Shown: positions 35,229 through 51,569 of the stretch, piece by piece
Numbering within the stretch: position 1 is the first letter of the stretch
Layout: the number at the start of each line of letters is the position of its first letter
Assembly: GCA_034620365.1 (NCBI GenBank)
Contig: JAQGEQ010000110.1
Span: forward strand, 657,936-721,935
Direction: 5' to 3'
Length of the DNA stretch: 64,000 nucleotides
DNA from: Pegea sp. RAD2-039
Lineage: Eukaryota; Chordata; Thaliacea; Salpida; Salpidae
The notes under the pieces: generated by a model
Databases searched by the model: none
Seen by the model: only the letters and a program-made list of their open reading frames with translations
What the model was told of the DNA's origin: nothing
Position numbers and translations under genes: made by a program

Positions 35229-37803
35229 TGGTCATTTTGTTTATTATGTAAATTTTGAAACTTATGTTTTAGTACATCAGCAATGTATGTAGCCTTTCAA
35301 ATAATACTTTCTTCATATATCACTGCCTTAGAAATGTTTACTTCTAGTCAATCGTGATTTATGCATAACAAATTTTGTGTACAATTCTTCAAATACCTGA
35401 AAATTTGTTTCTGTCAAGTCATTGTTAAAATCTGATCATTTTCAACTTTTTTTTTCATTTATTAACTCTTCCTGCTCATAATCAATGATGACATTATTAG
35501 TTTTGAATCCAATAAAAATTTATCTTTAACTCATTTCAGACATTTTTAGATCAGTCATAAAGAAGCTTATAAAAAGTGCAAAAGTCTTTTAGCCCACTTA
35601 TCTATTATTCATAACTAAAATTGCTTTCAAAACATTCGACCTTGTGAACAAAAGATTTATTTAACTTGATGCTGTGGCGGCTTAAAGATAACTGTTATCA
35701 TCAATCTTTTATTCTTATTTAATTAGAGAAGTAAGTTATTAAATATTTCAAATGATTCAACAAGTTGTTGCTTCTAAACAAAAAGGGATGTTTCAAAGAT
35801 ATTTAAAGAATTTCTTTTTATTGTTTTATTCTAGTTGTCAACTAAAATAAACTTCAAAGATTTTTTGTTTTTATAAAAGACATTCAAAAAACAATAATAG
35901 AAATTGTGAAAAGTTTGTATATCTACATTCAGGAAGAAAACTTCAAGTAAATTAGCTGCAATGATGGTTGAAAAACGCTGAAAACGTGATTTAAACCACC
36001 AAGTATCAATATGAGTAGTTCTTAAGTTCTAACATTTTTCCAAAACATTTTTCGAAATAAATCATCATGTTTAGATTGAAAAAGCTTTTCATAAAGCTAT
36101 GAATTAGAAAACAGTTTTGTTCAACAATTTACAAATTCTATTATTTATTTCCTAATTGATAATTTAGAAAAATATCTAACTTTGTGCTGCTTAATCATGG
36201 AACAGAAATTGTATGATTTACTTTTAATTTTGAATAATTTTTTCAAGATTAATAATTTATTCAGATATCACAAATTCTCGATCACCTTAAAGCAAAAATC
36301 CATATCTAAGTTATTAATTATTTTTAAGGTTTTTCTTATTAGTGCTTATTATAGAAAAACCATTGGTCTATAAATATTATTGTGTTTAATGGATAGCAGC
36401 TTCATATACCTCCAAAATTGTAAGATAGCTCCTTCGAACTCCACCTAGAGAACAAATTCAAGATGACATGTTGGACTATAAAAATGTTTACGTAATTAAA
36501 TACGAAAGAGCACCTCTCCCTAACGCACATTCTCATAAATAATATTAGATATAATAATAACCATTATATAATTAGAATACAAAAGTAGAAAGAAATAGAT
36601 GAAATGCATGGTGTTTCAGTAGTCCCCATTCAATATAACAGTGAATATCACAACGTTTTTAGTAACTGTTTTTAATTGTTGCGGTTTTTCTGGCATTTAC
36701 TATACTAGGTTTTGTCCTTGATGAACTTCTCTCAATACTTATTGAGATTAGAAAATGTTAGGATCTTAATCATAATTTTTTGTTTGTACCTACTGAATGA
36801 TGTTTCTGAAAATAAAATAAAACGTTGTTTTCAATAAATGTAACAATGCTTACCCAGATTAACCTTATCATTATTTGCAAAAGTAATTTTATGCATACAC
36901 CAAATTAGTTTAGAACCGTAAAATTTTAGAAAATTTAATGAATTTTAAACAGTTGTATTTAACGCAAAATTACTGTGGTTGATTAATTAGAAGTTAGGTA
37001 TGGTTGAAAAATTCTTTATTCATTTCATCAACAATAAAATTTAAACAGATGAAAAGTTAAAATTTAATTTCCTTGAACTTTTTTGTCTAAAAATTGGTCG
37101 AAACTTTATTCTTTATCTTTTTCATGAACTTTTTTTCAACCACAGACATACTGAAAATGCTTTACTTCGTTTATCACCTCTCAGTATTATATGTTTTTTT
37201 ACTTGAAGTTTAGATTTATATTAAACTGAACAGACAAGCTTCATTTTTTGCCTTTGATTGATAAATTTTTATACTTTCAATAAAATTAATTTTTATATTT
37301 GTTATAAATTTTATATTGTTATATCTCCGAAATTTGATTTAATAATTACTTTTTGTAACAATTAATAACTTTTTTTGGTGATCAGATATAAAATTTAATT
37401 TAATGTTTTTTAAACTTTGCATAATAGTGATTAAGAGTAAAATTTTTATTTAACTAAAAATAGTTTTATTAAGTCAACTAATAAACAAACTTGTTTTCAT
37501 CTATAAACTTTATAAAGGTCATTAATTTTTTTTTATTTCAATTTTTTATTTTTTGACTCACAAAATAGTTAAAATCAATTTCTAGAATTTATTTAAAGTT
37601 TTTAATTTGGAACCTATTATAAAATTTAATAATATTTATTATTAGAAAAGTTTCATCAAGTTTATTATAGATTTATGAATTATGTTAATTTTAAACCTTA
37701 TTTTTTTAATTGAAGCAACAGTTTTTATATTTGTAACATCTGTTGCTTTAACTTCTTTTCAATATTCTTTATAGATTTTCATATTTAGTCAAAAAAAATC
37801 ACA
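35229..37803. other. Long AT-rich spacer between VTI1 and VBP1
   Basis: No gene seen in 2.6 kb. It holds one LINE 3' fragment (listed separately). A TTCTTTATAG at about 37763-37773 and a TTTAG at about 37786 lie just before the VBP1 start, again acceptor-like. Confidence 0.4.
36500..36660 (-). mobile_element. LINE 3'-UTR fragment
   Basis: Reverse complement of the LINE tail: GAGCACCTCTCCCTAACGCA at 36510 matches the complement of the TGTGTTAGCGAGAGGTGCTC tail, and ATGCATGGTGTTTCAGTAGT resembles 43888-43907. Only the last 100 or so bases are recognisable. Confidence 0.75.
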
Positions 37804-38361
37804 ATGAAACCAGATAATGAAACAAGTAAATCTAACTTGGGTGTGCCTAAAGCTACTTTCATTGAAGATATTGATCATTTTATGAAAGAAAATGAAGGAA
37901 ATTCTGAGGTAGTGATGAAGAAGTTAGAGGAAAATTATCGTAAATATAAACTTATGGAGGCTAATCTGAATGAGAAGAAAAAAAGATTAATGCAGCAAGT
38001 ACCTGAGCTTGAGTCAACTTATGATATTGTTCAACATTTAGATGAGAGAAAAGAATCTAAAGATACAATGAATACCAAATTCTTACTTGCTGGTTCTTTG
38101 TATGCTAAAGCTACAATTCCACCAACTGATGAGGTTTGCTTATGGCTTGGTGCCAATGTTATGTTGAGTTACAAGACTGTAGAAGCACTCAAATTGATTA
38201 AAAAGAATCTTGAAGCTGCCAAGCAAAGAATTGTTGAAGTGAATCAAGATATAGCTTTCTTGCGCTATCAGTTAACAACTTCTGAAGTTTCAATGGCTCA
38301 GGTTTATAATTGGGACGTAAAGAATAAAAGAAATAAACCGAAGGCAGAAATCACTCAATAA
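37804..38361 (+). CDS. VBP1: Prefoldin subunit 3
   Basis: Alpha-type subunit of the hexameric prefoldin chaperone, which hands actin and tubulin to the CCT chaperonin in the cytosol. The 185 residues (human VBP1 197) match throughout: GVPKATFIEDIDHFMKEN, the N-terminal coiled coil with YRKYKLMEANLNEKKKRL, FLLAGSLYAKATIPPTDEVC, LWLGANVMLSYKTVEALKLI, then the C-terminal coiled coil and TTSEVSMAQVYNWDVK. Single exon. The ABL start codon follows only 205 bases after its stop on the same strand, so the two may be co-transcribed. Confidence 0.95.
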   Translation: MKPDNETSKSNLGVPKATFIEDIDHFMKENEGNSEVVMKKLEENYRKYKLMEANLNEKKKRLMQQVPELESTYDIVQHLDERKESKDTMNTKFLLAGSLYAKATIPPTDEVCLWLGANVMLSYKTVEALKLIKKNLEAAKQRIVEVNQDIAFLRYQLTTSEVSMAQVYNWDVKNKRNKPKAEITQ

Positions 38362-38566
38362 CTTTTCAATAGTTTTTATTATTTTGCATGTCTACTTTAT
38401 GCAGCAACATATATGAAGACTAATTTTAGATTTGGTGTTTATGTGCATTCTTTTCTATGAGAAGTTGTAAAGTTCTTCTGACTTAGTGAATTATTTGATT
38501 GATATAATATAATTTTGAGTTGTAGATCTAACTATTTGAGATTGTTTGAATTTAATAAGACCAACT
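38362..38566 (+). promoter_or_regulatory. Short VBP1-ABL intercistronic region
   Basis: 205 bases from the VBP1 stop to the ABL ATG. No AATAAA is visible. An AG after TTTTGAGTTGT (38524-38525, 41 bases before the ATG) and another (AATAAG, 38558-38559) could be acceptors for a spliced leader. The alternative is an upstream ABL promoter with VBP1 nested in a 5' intron. Confidence 0.4.
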
Positions 38567-43118
<4,552 letters not shown>

Positions 43119-43789
43119 CGTCATCATCGCCTTTTCTTATCTTTTTTATCTGCTGCCACCTAGTGGCCACTTGCCTACTAACTAGCGTCTTCTGATGAAT
43201 TTTATGCAAAAAGCTGAATACAAGACTTCTGCCAAAGTCAATTTGGGATCTTTTTGACCCGATTTTAAAATGTAAATTAGTGCTGCTTTCAACGAAACAC
43301 AACTAATCATCAACTGGATGTTTTTATAACTTATTTTCTTTCGAATTTTTACCATTTATTTGTTTAAAATGATCAAATGGAATTTTTTAATAAAAACTCT
43401 TTTCTTGTTTCTTAACAGCTGCTAGGAAGAAGTAAATGTCATTAAAAATTTCAAAAAAAATTATTCGAAATGCATTTGTAAGAAATAAAAATTTATTTGA
43501 AAGTTTAGATTAATTTTAGTAGCTTGTGTTAAAGGAATTAGCTTTTAGACTATTTTGTTTTTCAATTACAAATCAGCTAGATTTTTTTATTACATCTGCA
43601 TATAATTATTAATCTAGAAACTACAATTACTATATTAGAAACGTTTCTCATCAGCTGTAAGATTGTAATGATTTTTATTCAAATGCTGTTTTTAAATTCT
43701 TTTTGATTTCTCAATTTAATTTTGAGGAATTACCTTACAAAACCATTACATCAGCAAATATTTATTTCAATAAATGCGAAGGAGGGTAC
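43119..43789. other. ABL 3' flank
   Basis: Contains the ABL 3' UTR, with AATAAA-like sequences near 43390 (TTTAATAAAAAC) and 43485. No gene seen. Confidence 0.4.
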
Positions 43790-46700
43790 CTGAAAAGAGC
43801 ACCTCTCGCTAACACACATTCTCACAAATAGCATCTATTTAGCCAAATTCTCCATTTGGCTTTTGTACTTTTAGAAAGTAAAAGATGTAACACATGGTAT
43901 TTCGATATCACTCAAAGCATATAACAATGAACAATTACATAGAATGTTAATAATATAAGAAAGGAAAAAGACAGTTTAGAAATGACAATGTTGGCAATAT
44001 TATAACGGTTCAACTTTTGCTTGAACAACGCGAGTGACTTCGACATGGTAATGTCTGATGGCAGCTGGTTCCATGTACTAATTGTACGGTATGAGAAAAA
44101 ATTTGTTCTGACCAATGTACCAGGTGATATAGGCTTATTAAGGTCTAATGTGTGTCGTCTGAGCTGATATAACTTGAGGGAAGGACTAATAGAAAAGAAA
44201 TCATCAAACTGAATGTCAATTAAATTGTGGATGATTTTAGAAATAAGAATTAAATCGTATTTAATCCATCGGATTTCCAGTGTATCTAAATTGAAGAAAC
44301 TGAGAGGATGTTTATAACTATCATAATTAATATTAAGTTTTCTACATACTAATTCCGTAAATGTGGCCTGAACAGACTCGATTTTTTTGATATCACCAAC
44401 TTGATATGGCATCCATGCACTGACATTGTATTCAAGAATTGGACGTACGTACAATTTCAAGAGATTGATAAAAAAGCATGGGTTCTTAGAATTAAAGGTT
44501 TTTATTATAAGGAAGACAAGGTTGATTGATTTTCCAAAGGTTTTGGAAACATAATTGCGCCATTTAAAGTCAGATGATAGATCAAGGTCTAGGACCGAAT
44601 ATACTCGTTGAATAATAAATCTATTGGAGTATTGGCTCAAGCAATTTACAGCTGGTATACAAGAAAAAGTTATAAGTTCAGACTTTGTGGGCTGGATTCT
44701 GAGCTGCAAATTCATAAACCAATTTTCTACAGTGTTTAGTGCAGTTTGAAGTTTTGAAGGATTACAAGATGATAGCTTGATATCATCTGGATTCACAAAC
44801 ATACTGACATCATCTACTGCTACTAGTCTTCTGATGAGGTCTTTAATGAAAATGAAAAAGAAAAGGGGACCCAGAACGGAACCCTGAGGAACACCACTGC
44901 TGATTTGACCAAGATTAGATAAAGGTCTTTCTACTCGAGTTTGTTGGGTTCTACCTGATAGGTAATCTTCAATCCACTGTAACATAAAGCTGTTGATTTT
45001 TAAGTTTTTCAATACAGTAACGAGCTTAGTGTGTGGAACAGAATCAAACACTTTAGCAAAATCGAGATATATGATGTCACAAGGAGTGTTACTTTCATAA
45101 TAGGCTGTAAGCTCATTAGGAGAAGTGAGATGTTGAGTCAGGGAAGATCTCCGATTCACAAAGTCATGTTGGACATCAGATATTAGATGGTAATCCATCA
45201 AATGACTGGTCATATGATTGTGAATGATATGCTCTTGAGTTCTGCAGATAACTGAAGTCAGCGAAACTGGTCTGTAGTTAAGTGCAGTGTTTCTGGGACC
45301 CCTTTTATGAATTGGAGTAATAATAGCTTTCTTTCAAATTTGTGGAACTCTTCCTCGGAGTCAAGTTAAAGAAAAACGATAAAGGTAGTGATAAAGCGGA
45401 AGTAGTTTTTCTTAAAAACAAAGCTGGATCTGATCTGGGGTGTTGGAAAATGATGATTTTAAGGAAGAAATAGTCTTAGATACTATATAGACCGTTTCGT
45501 CAAGATCTACCATCTCAGAGATATTTGTAAGAATGTCGGAGTAGGAGAGAGAAGGAGTGTTGCCATCATCGGTTATAAAAACGCTATTCAATTGATTGTT
45601 TAGCAACTCAGCTTTATTTTCTGGTTCCATCACAAGCTGGTCACTGTTATCAATTAGGGGAGGTATTTGAGATCTCGCCTTAAGCTTGCGATTTATGAAA
45701 CCAAAAAATGTTTTCTTGCTAGGTGAAGATAAAACTGCACTTTCTCTTCCCAAATAGAAATAGATTTCTTGTAAACTATACAAAGATCTTTGTACAGAGA
45801 TTTGATGGAAGGGTCTGTTTTAATTTGTTTGTATAGGAGGTTTTTTAAATGTTGTAAATTCTTTAAACTTTTGGGCAAATGTGGTTTTTTGTTGGCTCTA
45901 TAGAAAGGTATGAATATTTCGATTGACTCTTTAACGATGTTAGTAAACCTTGAGTAAATAGTATTGATGTCTTCGGAAGAGTGAAAAACAGAAATCCAGT
46001 CAACATCTGATAGAAACTTGTTAATGCCAGTATAATTTCCACAGTAAAAATTCCTTTTGCTTGAAGTTTTAACGTTCATAAAAAAAGTTTGATGGAGCTT
46101 GAATTCAACCATGTTGTGATCGCATGTCAGAGCAAAAGGTTTTTTTGATCAATGTAGATAATGTTCTCAGGTTTTGATGTGATAAAAAGATCCAAAGTTT
46201 TACCTCTAACTTGGGTCGGAAAAGTAACCATCTGAGATACATTATTGGCATATAGGAGCTTACAAAGGCATGACTTAGAAAGGGTGAATTAGTATTATCT
46301 CAATCCAAGTTAAACGATTTTCCAATAAATGCTAAATTCGGGTTATTCCAATCAATTTTACTAAAATTAAAATCCCCAAAATATATAACTCAGGACACAC
46401 AACACTCTTCAGAACCTTCAATAAGGCCTTAACAGTAACTTCATCATTAATCTTAGAGGGTGATAGATTGGTACATATAAAACGAGAAAATTTCGGCTTT
46501 GAGTAATAAAAATCATAAGCGATAATCTCACACCCTGGACAATTAATGGGATCGATCTGAATTCTAGAGATCTTGGTAGCAAGCGATATTTTGTAAATTA
46601 CGCAAACACCGCCGCCTCTATCATACAGTCTGTCACAACGTAAAACACAAAAAAGATTCCCGTCAACCAGAAAAGAATCAGGATAAAACGGTTTCAACCA

Positions 46701-47458
46701 AGTTTCAGTAATAAAAACAAATGTGAAATCTTGGGAATGCAAAAGAGCTTTCGATTGAAAAATGTTGCTAATAATCGACCTTGCGTTGAAGAACATTCCT
46801 AATGTGATAGAAGAACTGTCGTTTTGATGCTTGTGAGATTTGATGATGGGCTTCTGTAAATTGATATCTTGGGTATTAACAATTGTGTCCGGAGAGAGTT
46901 TGATAAAAGAAGATGTGGGTCCAGTGATTATTTTCCACTTCCGTTCTTTTGAAAAAACCTTGACAATTCTCAAGGCCCATGGTGGACCTCGAACTTTGTA
47001 TTTAAAATCAGTTGGTTGTTCCTTCTGATTTCGGTTATACGCTTCTTTTAGAAGACGCTTATTTTCTAAGCGATCATCTTCACACATATCATGTGCTACT
47101 CTAACGCGCTCGAATTTTTTCTCAAGCTTTAGCTTATACAGCTTGGCAAGAAACTTGCGTTTGTTCCAATTTTCTTGAAAGGACACTTTCAATGGTCTTT
47201 GATGATCTGAGCTTTTTGCCCCGAGTCTGGTCATTGAAACTTTTGGAGCGTCCACAGCACCAAGGCTTTGAGTGCTCATTTGATTAAAAGTCTTGATGTC
47301 ATCGTCTTTATCAGTCTCAGAGACATTAAAGATGATGACATTGTTTTCTCTGTCCTCACAGTCTAAAGTGAGTTTTTTGTGCGTGTCGGTAACCTTCTTG
47401 GCAAGAAGCTGCACCACGTAATCATTTTTGTCGGAACCGGGATCACCGACCACCAATA
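43790..47458 (-). mobile_element. CR1/Jockey-like LINE, long degenerate copy
   Basis: Non-LTR retrotransposon read on the minus strand. 47456-46332: an ORF1-like RRM region (NVIIFNVSETD, VSMTRLGAKS, RPLKVSFQENWNKRKFLAKL) fused in frame to the start of an apurinic endonuclease (FNARSI, FITETWLKPF, RGGGVCVIYK). Broken frames follow at 46112-45693 and 45783-45412, then the reverse transcriptase at 45213-43912 with DIIYLDFAKVFDSVPHTKL and SGVPQGSVLGPLFFF. The catalytic YADD is replaced by NPDD (near 44805), so this copy is inactive. The 5' end is truncated: the first frame has no ATG at its start. The 3' tail has the shared hairpin, GGTGC with GTACC. Confidence 0.9.
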
Positions 47459-48107
47459 TATAAGCAGATACGAAATAAGAAATAAAACAAGTAAAAATAG
47501 GTTTATTTAAAATAAAAGAATTATCTTGCAGTAACTTTGATAAAGTGTTAAAGGAAACTGTTGCTAATTAGCTAAATTATTGAGCTGCTCAACTAATTTT
47601 AGTACTGAGTGTCTAGAAAGAGAAAACGAAGTCGATAGATTTGTGATAATCTTGTATATTTATAGTCGTTGATAACATCTATTTAAGTGAAGATATGTTT
47701 TAGAACGACAAGAAATTTTTATAAAGGTATGAGCTCCATTTCAAAGAAAAACTTATCAGCTATTTGAAAATAAAGTTACTGATCTTTCCATCTTTTCAAG
47801 ATCATATCATTTGTGAAAGCAAGCACAGATGTTCATTTATGTCTTGTGGAATATTTTGTATTTCTTAGATGAAAAAATTCAAATAGTTATTGAACCAAAA
47901 AACAACCTGATAAAAAAGCTGCTCAAATTATTCAACTATTTCTTCAAATAGTTGTAAAAAACTGATTTTAATGACTTGATCTTAATTATTGTCTTATATT
48001 ATTCAAGTTATAACTAACCTCAAAGATATAATTTTGTAAACTGCAAAAATTAAAGCAATAAAATTTATTTTTCAAAATAGATAATTTAAAATATAAAGTT
48101 TTCATTT
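47459..48107. other. Spacer between LINE and NDUFAF5
   Basis: AT-rich 3' flank of NDUFAF5 on the minus strand; AATAAA complement (TTTATT) occurs near 48062-48067. Nothing else recognised. Confidence 0.35.
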
Positions 48108-50290
48108 TTATTTCTCAGTAATTTTTTCTGTAGAAAAGCCCTTAGGAACTGAACCAGGCTTTAAAGGTTTTGGTTGAGATTTATCAGGCTTCCAACCAAT
48201 TAGAAACAAGAACTGAAAACTAGCGGGTATAAAGCCTTCTTCTTTATCACCGTACATAGCTATAAATGAACAAAAATTGTAAATAAAACTCATAAAAAAT
48301 ATGAAAATTCACCTTGATATATAGAAGCTGCAGCTAAAACTGTATCTCGATTTAAAGGTCTTCGATGCATCACTGCATTATTCTCTCCCATTCCTTGTAA
48401 ATCTCGCATAAGTTCAAACATTGAAGGGTACTTTACGACAATTTCATCGTAATCCTTTTGTAGGTTTTAACATTTTAGTGACTTTATTAGCTTTATATGA
48501 ACCTTACTAAAGTGATCATTGAGTATCCGGCGTTGAAAAGAAGACTTGATAGTTGATGACCCTGTATCATCGGAGACACTCTAACACTCATTCCCTAAAA
48601 TCAGTTAAATAAATTGAAGATTATATTTGTTAAATATTGAGATTTCTGAATGTAAAATCTCGTCTTATGGTAGGTGCTTTATTGTATCGACTATCGAGTA
48701 AAATAAACCTTTCTTGGTTTTGTGTTGTTGGCTGAAAAGTTTTACAAGTCAAGGTGCTAAATGAGATTAGTTAGATTCTTATTGAATTGCTCTACAATAG
48801 GACTTTTTACCCCATCTCTTTCAGTTTCTGCTAACTGAAACGAACATCTCAATTCATATAATGTGTCCATCCCAAACAACGATCCAATAAAGCAACCGTC
48901 TGGTCGAAGAACTCTTTTTACCTTTGAATAAAATTGTCAATTTTTTTTTTGTGAATTGGAAGAAATGAAAACTTACTTCTTTGAGAATTTCAGGAAGATG
49001 ATTTTCCCAGTGTAAACTCAAGTTGCTTAAAACAAGATCAAATGAATTATCTTTGAAAGGTAAATGATCTATTTCCCCAGCAACTGATGTATTGACGGCA
49101 GATTGGTAAGAATGATTTAGGACATTTGTTGAGTTATCAAATTGAGTAATAAACCCAAGTCCATCCTTGATAAAAATAACTTCTTTAAATTTAAACAATT
49201 AAAAAATCAGTAATTAAAATTTGCAACAAAAGTTATAAAATCAGAAAAAACGTTTTCAAACATGTGAATATAGGGCACAGAAAGAATTAAACCAAACAAT
49301 AAAATTGGTCTTCTGCAACCACTTGATTATTTAAGCTAAAATTCACAGCTGAAGGTTCAAAGTCTTTTCAAGTGGTCCTGATAAATGATTTTATTGATTT
49401 AGAAGTTACCAAGTATAAGAAATTTATTTTAATATTCAAATTCTGTTACTAGTAGCATCTGCTATACTAATAGTAGTATACACATATGTCTAAAAATGAT
49501 ATTTTATATTTTTTTAATAAAAAAATGTATAACTATAAAGTGACCATTAAAATATAAAAGATCTTTTCATCAACACTTCAATTAAAGTAGATAATAATTC
49601 TGTTCCTACTTTTGACTAAATAAATGTTATTTGTGAAAATATGTGTTAGCGAGAGGTGCTCTCTTCTGGTACCCTCCTTCGCATTTATTGTAATAAAAAA
49701 AAATTCAGAGGTCAACTTCTCTGTGTTCATAGTTAGTGGCCTTAAACTCAGAAAAGTTATAAATCCACTAAATAAACTTTGATAATAGTTTTAGAAACTT
49801 TTTTGAACTTGTTTGAACTGTTTAAATTAACATATAATAATTAGATAAATACATTCATTTTAATATAAGATAATGATTAAGTAACAAATTAGTTGAAATA
49901 ATTTAAAGAATCTCTTACACTTTCACATAAAAGTCTTGAAATGTGTCCCTTGTTGCATCCTAAATCTAGTACAGATGGAAAATATCTTTTAACATCTGCT
50001 GATCGATCTAATATTGACTTTGCCATCTGCAAGATTATTGAATTAAGTCTAAATAAATAAATCATAGTTTTTAAATCATTAGAAAATAATTTAAGAAAGA
50101 CTCTTACTTCTATCTTTAAATAATCATAAGCATCTGCATCTTCTTGTAAAGATGCCCATTTCTTTTGAAACTTTTTTACTTTTTGATCAAATATATTAAC
50201 AGAAGATTGTGAAGCAAAATTTCGATGAAAATTGTTTCTTGGATTTATTAATGTTGGACACCAACATTTTCTTAATAAAGATAATTTCAT
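48108..50290 (-). CDS. NDUFAF5: NDUFAF5, mitochondrial complex I assembly factor
   Basis: SAM-dependent methyltransferase-fold protein of the mitochondrial matrix that hydroxylates an arginine of NDUFS7 during complex I assembly. Seven exons: 50290-50108, 50026-49919, 49165-48977, 48921-48811, 48594-48508, 48454-48313, 48259-48108; phases agree. The N-terminus [10 protein letters not shown], basic and free of acids, fits a mitochondrial presequence. Then [18 protein letters not shown], the SAM motif [88 protein letters not shown], and [25 protein letters not shown] tail lies in intron 2 and a short dispersed repeat in intron 4. TTATATTTCAG lies about 25 bases before the ATG. Confidence 0.93.
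49610..49695 (+). mobile_element. LINE 3'-tail fragment in NDUFAF5 intron 2
   Basis: ATGTGTTAGCGAGAGGTGCT followed by CTCTTCTGGTACCCTCCTTC and CATTTATTGTAATAAAAAA, matching the other LINE tails. Opposite in orientation to NDUFAF5. The hairpin pairs GGTGC with GTACC through one G-T wobble. Confidence 0.8.
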
Positions 50291-51569
50291 AACAAAATTT
50301 TTAAAAATATAACTGAAATATAAATTGATGTTTAATTGTTATAATTACAAGAAAAAACATATTTTGTTGTCAGTATAATCCATTAAAAAATCATCTGAAA
50401 CATTTATTTTGGTCGCAGGTGTAACTCATTAATATCTTTTTCATACTGAGAAACATGAAAACACCATAAAAATAATATCACAAAAACTTTAGATGAAACA
50501 AAAAAGATTAAAAACTTATATATATCAACAGTACAGTTTTCAAAGTTATATAAAAGCTTATGTATTAAAATTAAACTTTTTGAAAAAGAAATTCTGACCA
50601 AGAAGTAGTTTTTTCAAATATAAAAATAGATATGTAGCTGGTTAGTTTTTACAAATATCAAATTGGACAATGCAATGTTGATAAAAAAAGTTGGGAAAGC
50701 CCCTAAGTGATAGAGTATTCAAAAGGTGAAAATCGAGTAGTCATAAATACTAGTTATCTATTTTAAGTAATAACAATTATACATTGGCTATACCCTCATT
50801 TTTTATACAAAATGATTTATTAATATTAAAATATCACACCATATAAAGGAAAAATAATCTTTCACTTACTAAAAAAAGTATTCCTGTAACACAGCTTAAT
50901 TCATTGAGGTTATCTGAAATTAATTGAAACTGACGTAAGTATCATGTAAGTTCTTATCAGTTTTCATACTTATTACTACAACTCATTTTAAATAGGATAA
51001 ATTCAATAAGAAACATAAAAGGAAGGTTTGGCAAAAATTGGCTGATAATTTAATACAACGCCTTATAATAGATAATTACGAATTATTATTTTAAATGATA
51101 ATAAAAACGGAAAATAAACGATAAGAGAAATTTTGATGGAAAACCTACGTCTGACAGGAAGGTTCCAAGCGACAGGCGGGATGTGAGATACAAATGTGCA
51201 CTCAATCAATGCAATCGTGAAGACATTGTCTCATGTGTTAATGGATGTCATAAAAGTACTCGATAGTGTCTCCCATAATACACTCGACAGTTTTGGGTTT
51301 CTGTATTATAATAGAACAGTCTTTACACTAAAGAAAGATCAGTTAGGAAATGCAGGATAAAGATAGAAATTATCTCTACTACTCGGATTAACATATCCAT
51401 ATTCTACAAGTCTGTTAGTCTTGTTAAATTAGCTTTATTAAATGTTGCTATACTACGGAGGGTAAGAGGTTTTTGATTAAGGTAATCATAGTTTTTAAAA
51501 TCTTGTTTTTAGATATGGTTTAAGTAATTTTGTTTACAGGTGATATATAAGTAGTGTCAAAAAGACAAT
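50291..51569. other. NDUFAF5 5' flank and spacer before LINE
   Basis: AT-rich. The open stretch 50601-50404 on the minus strand is not recognised and is probably random. 51130-51350 is slightly GC-richer without a clear frame. Confidence 0.35.

Noticed and set aside
50404..50601. 65-codon minus-strand ORF upstream of NDUFAF5
   Set aside because: No motif, AT-rich composition, and NDUFAF5 already has a plausible start with a mitochondrial presequence.
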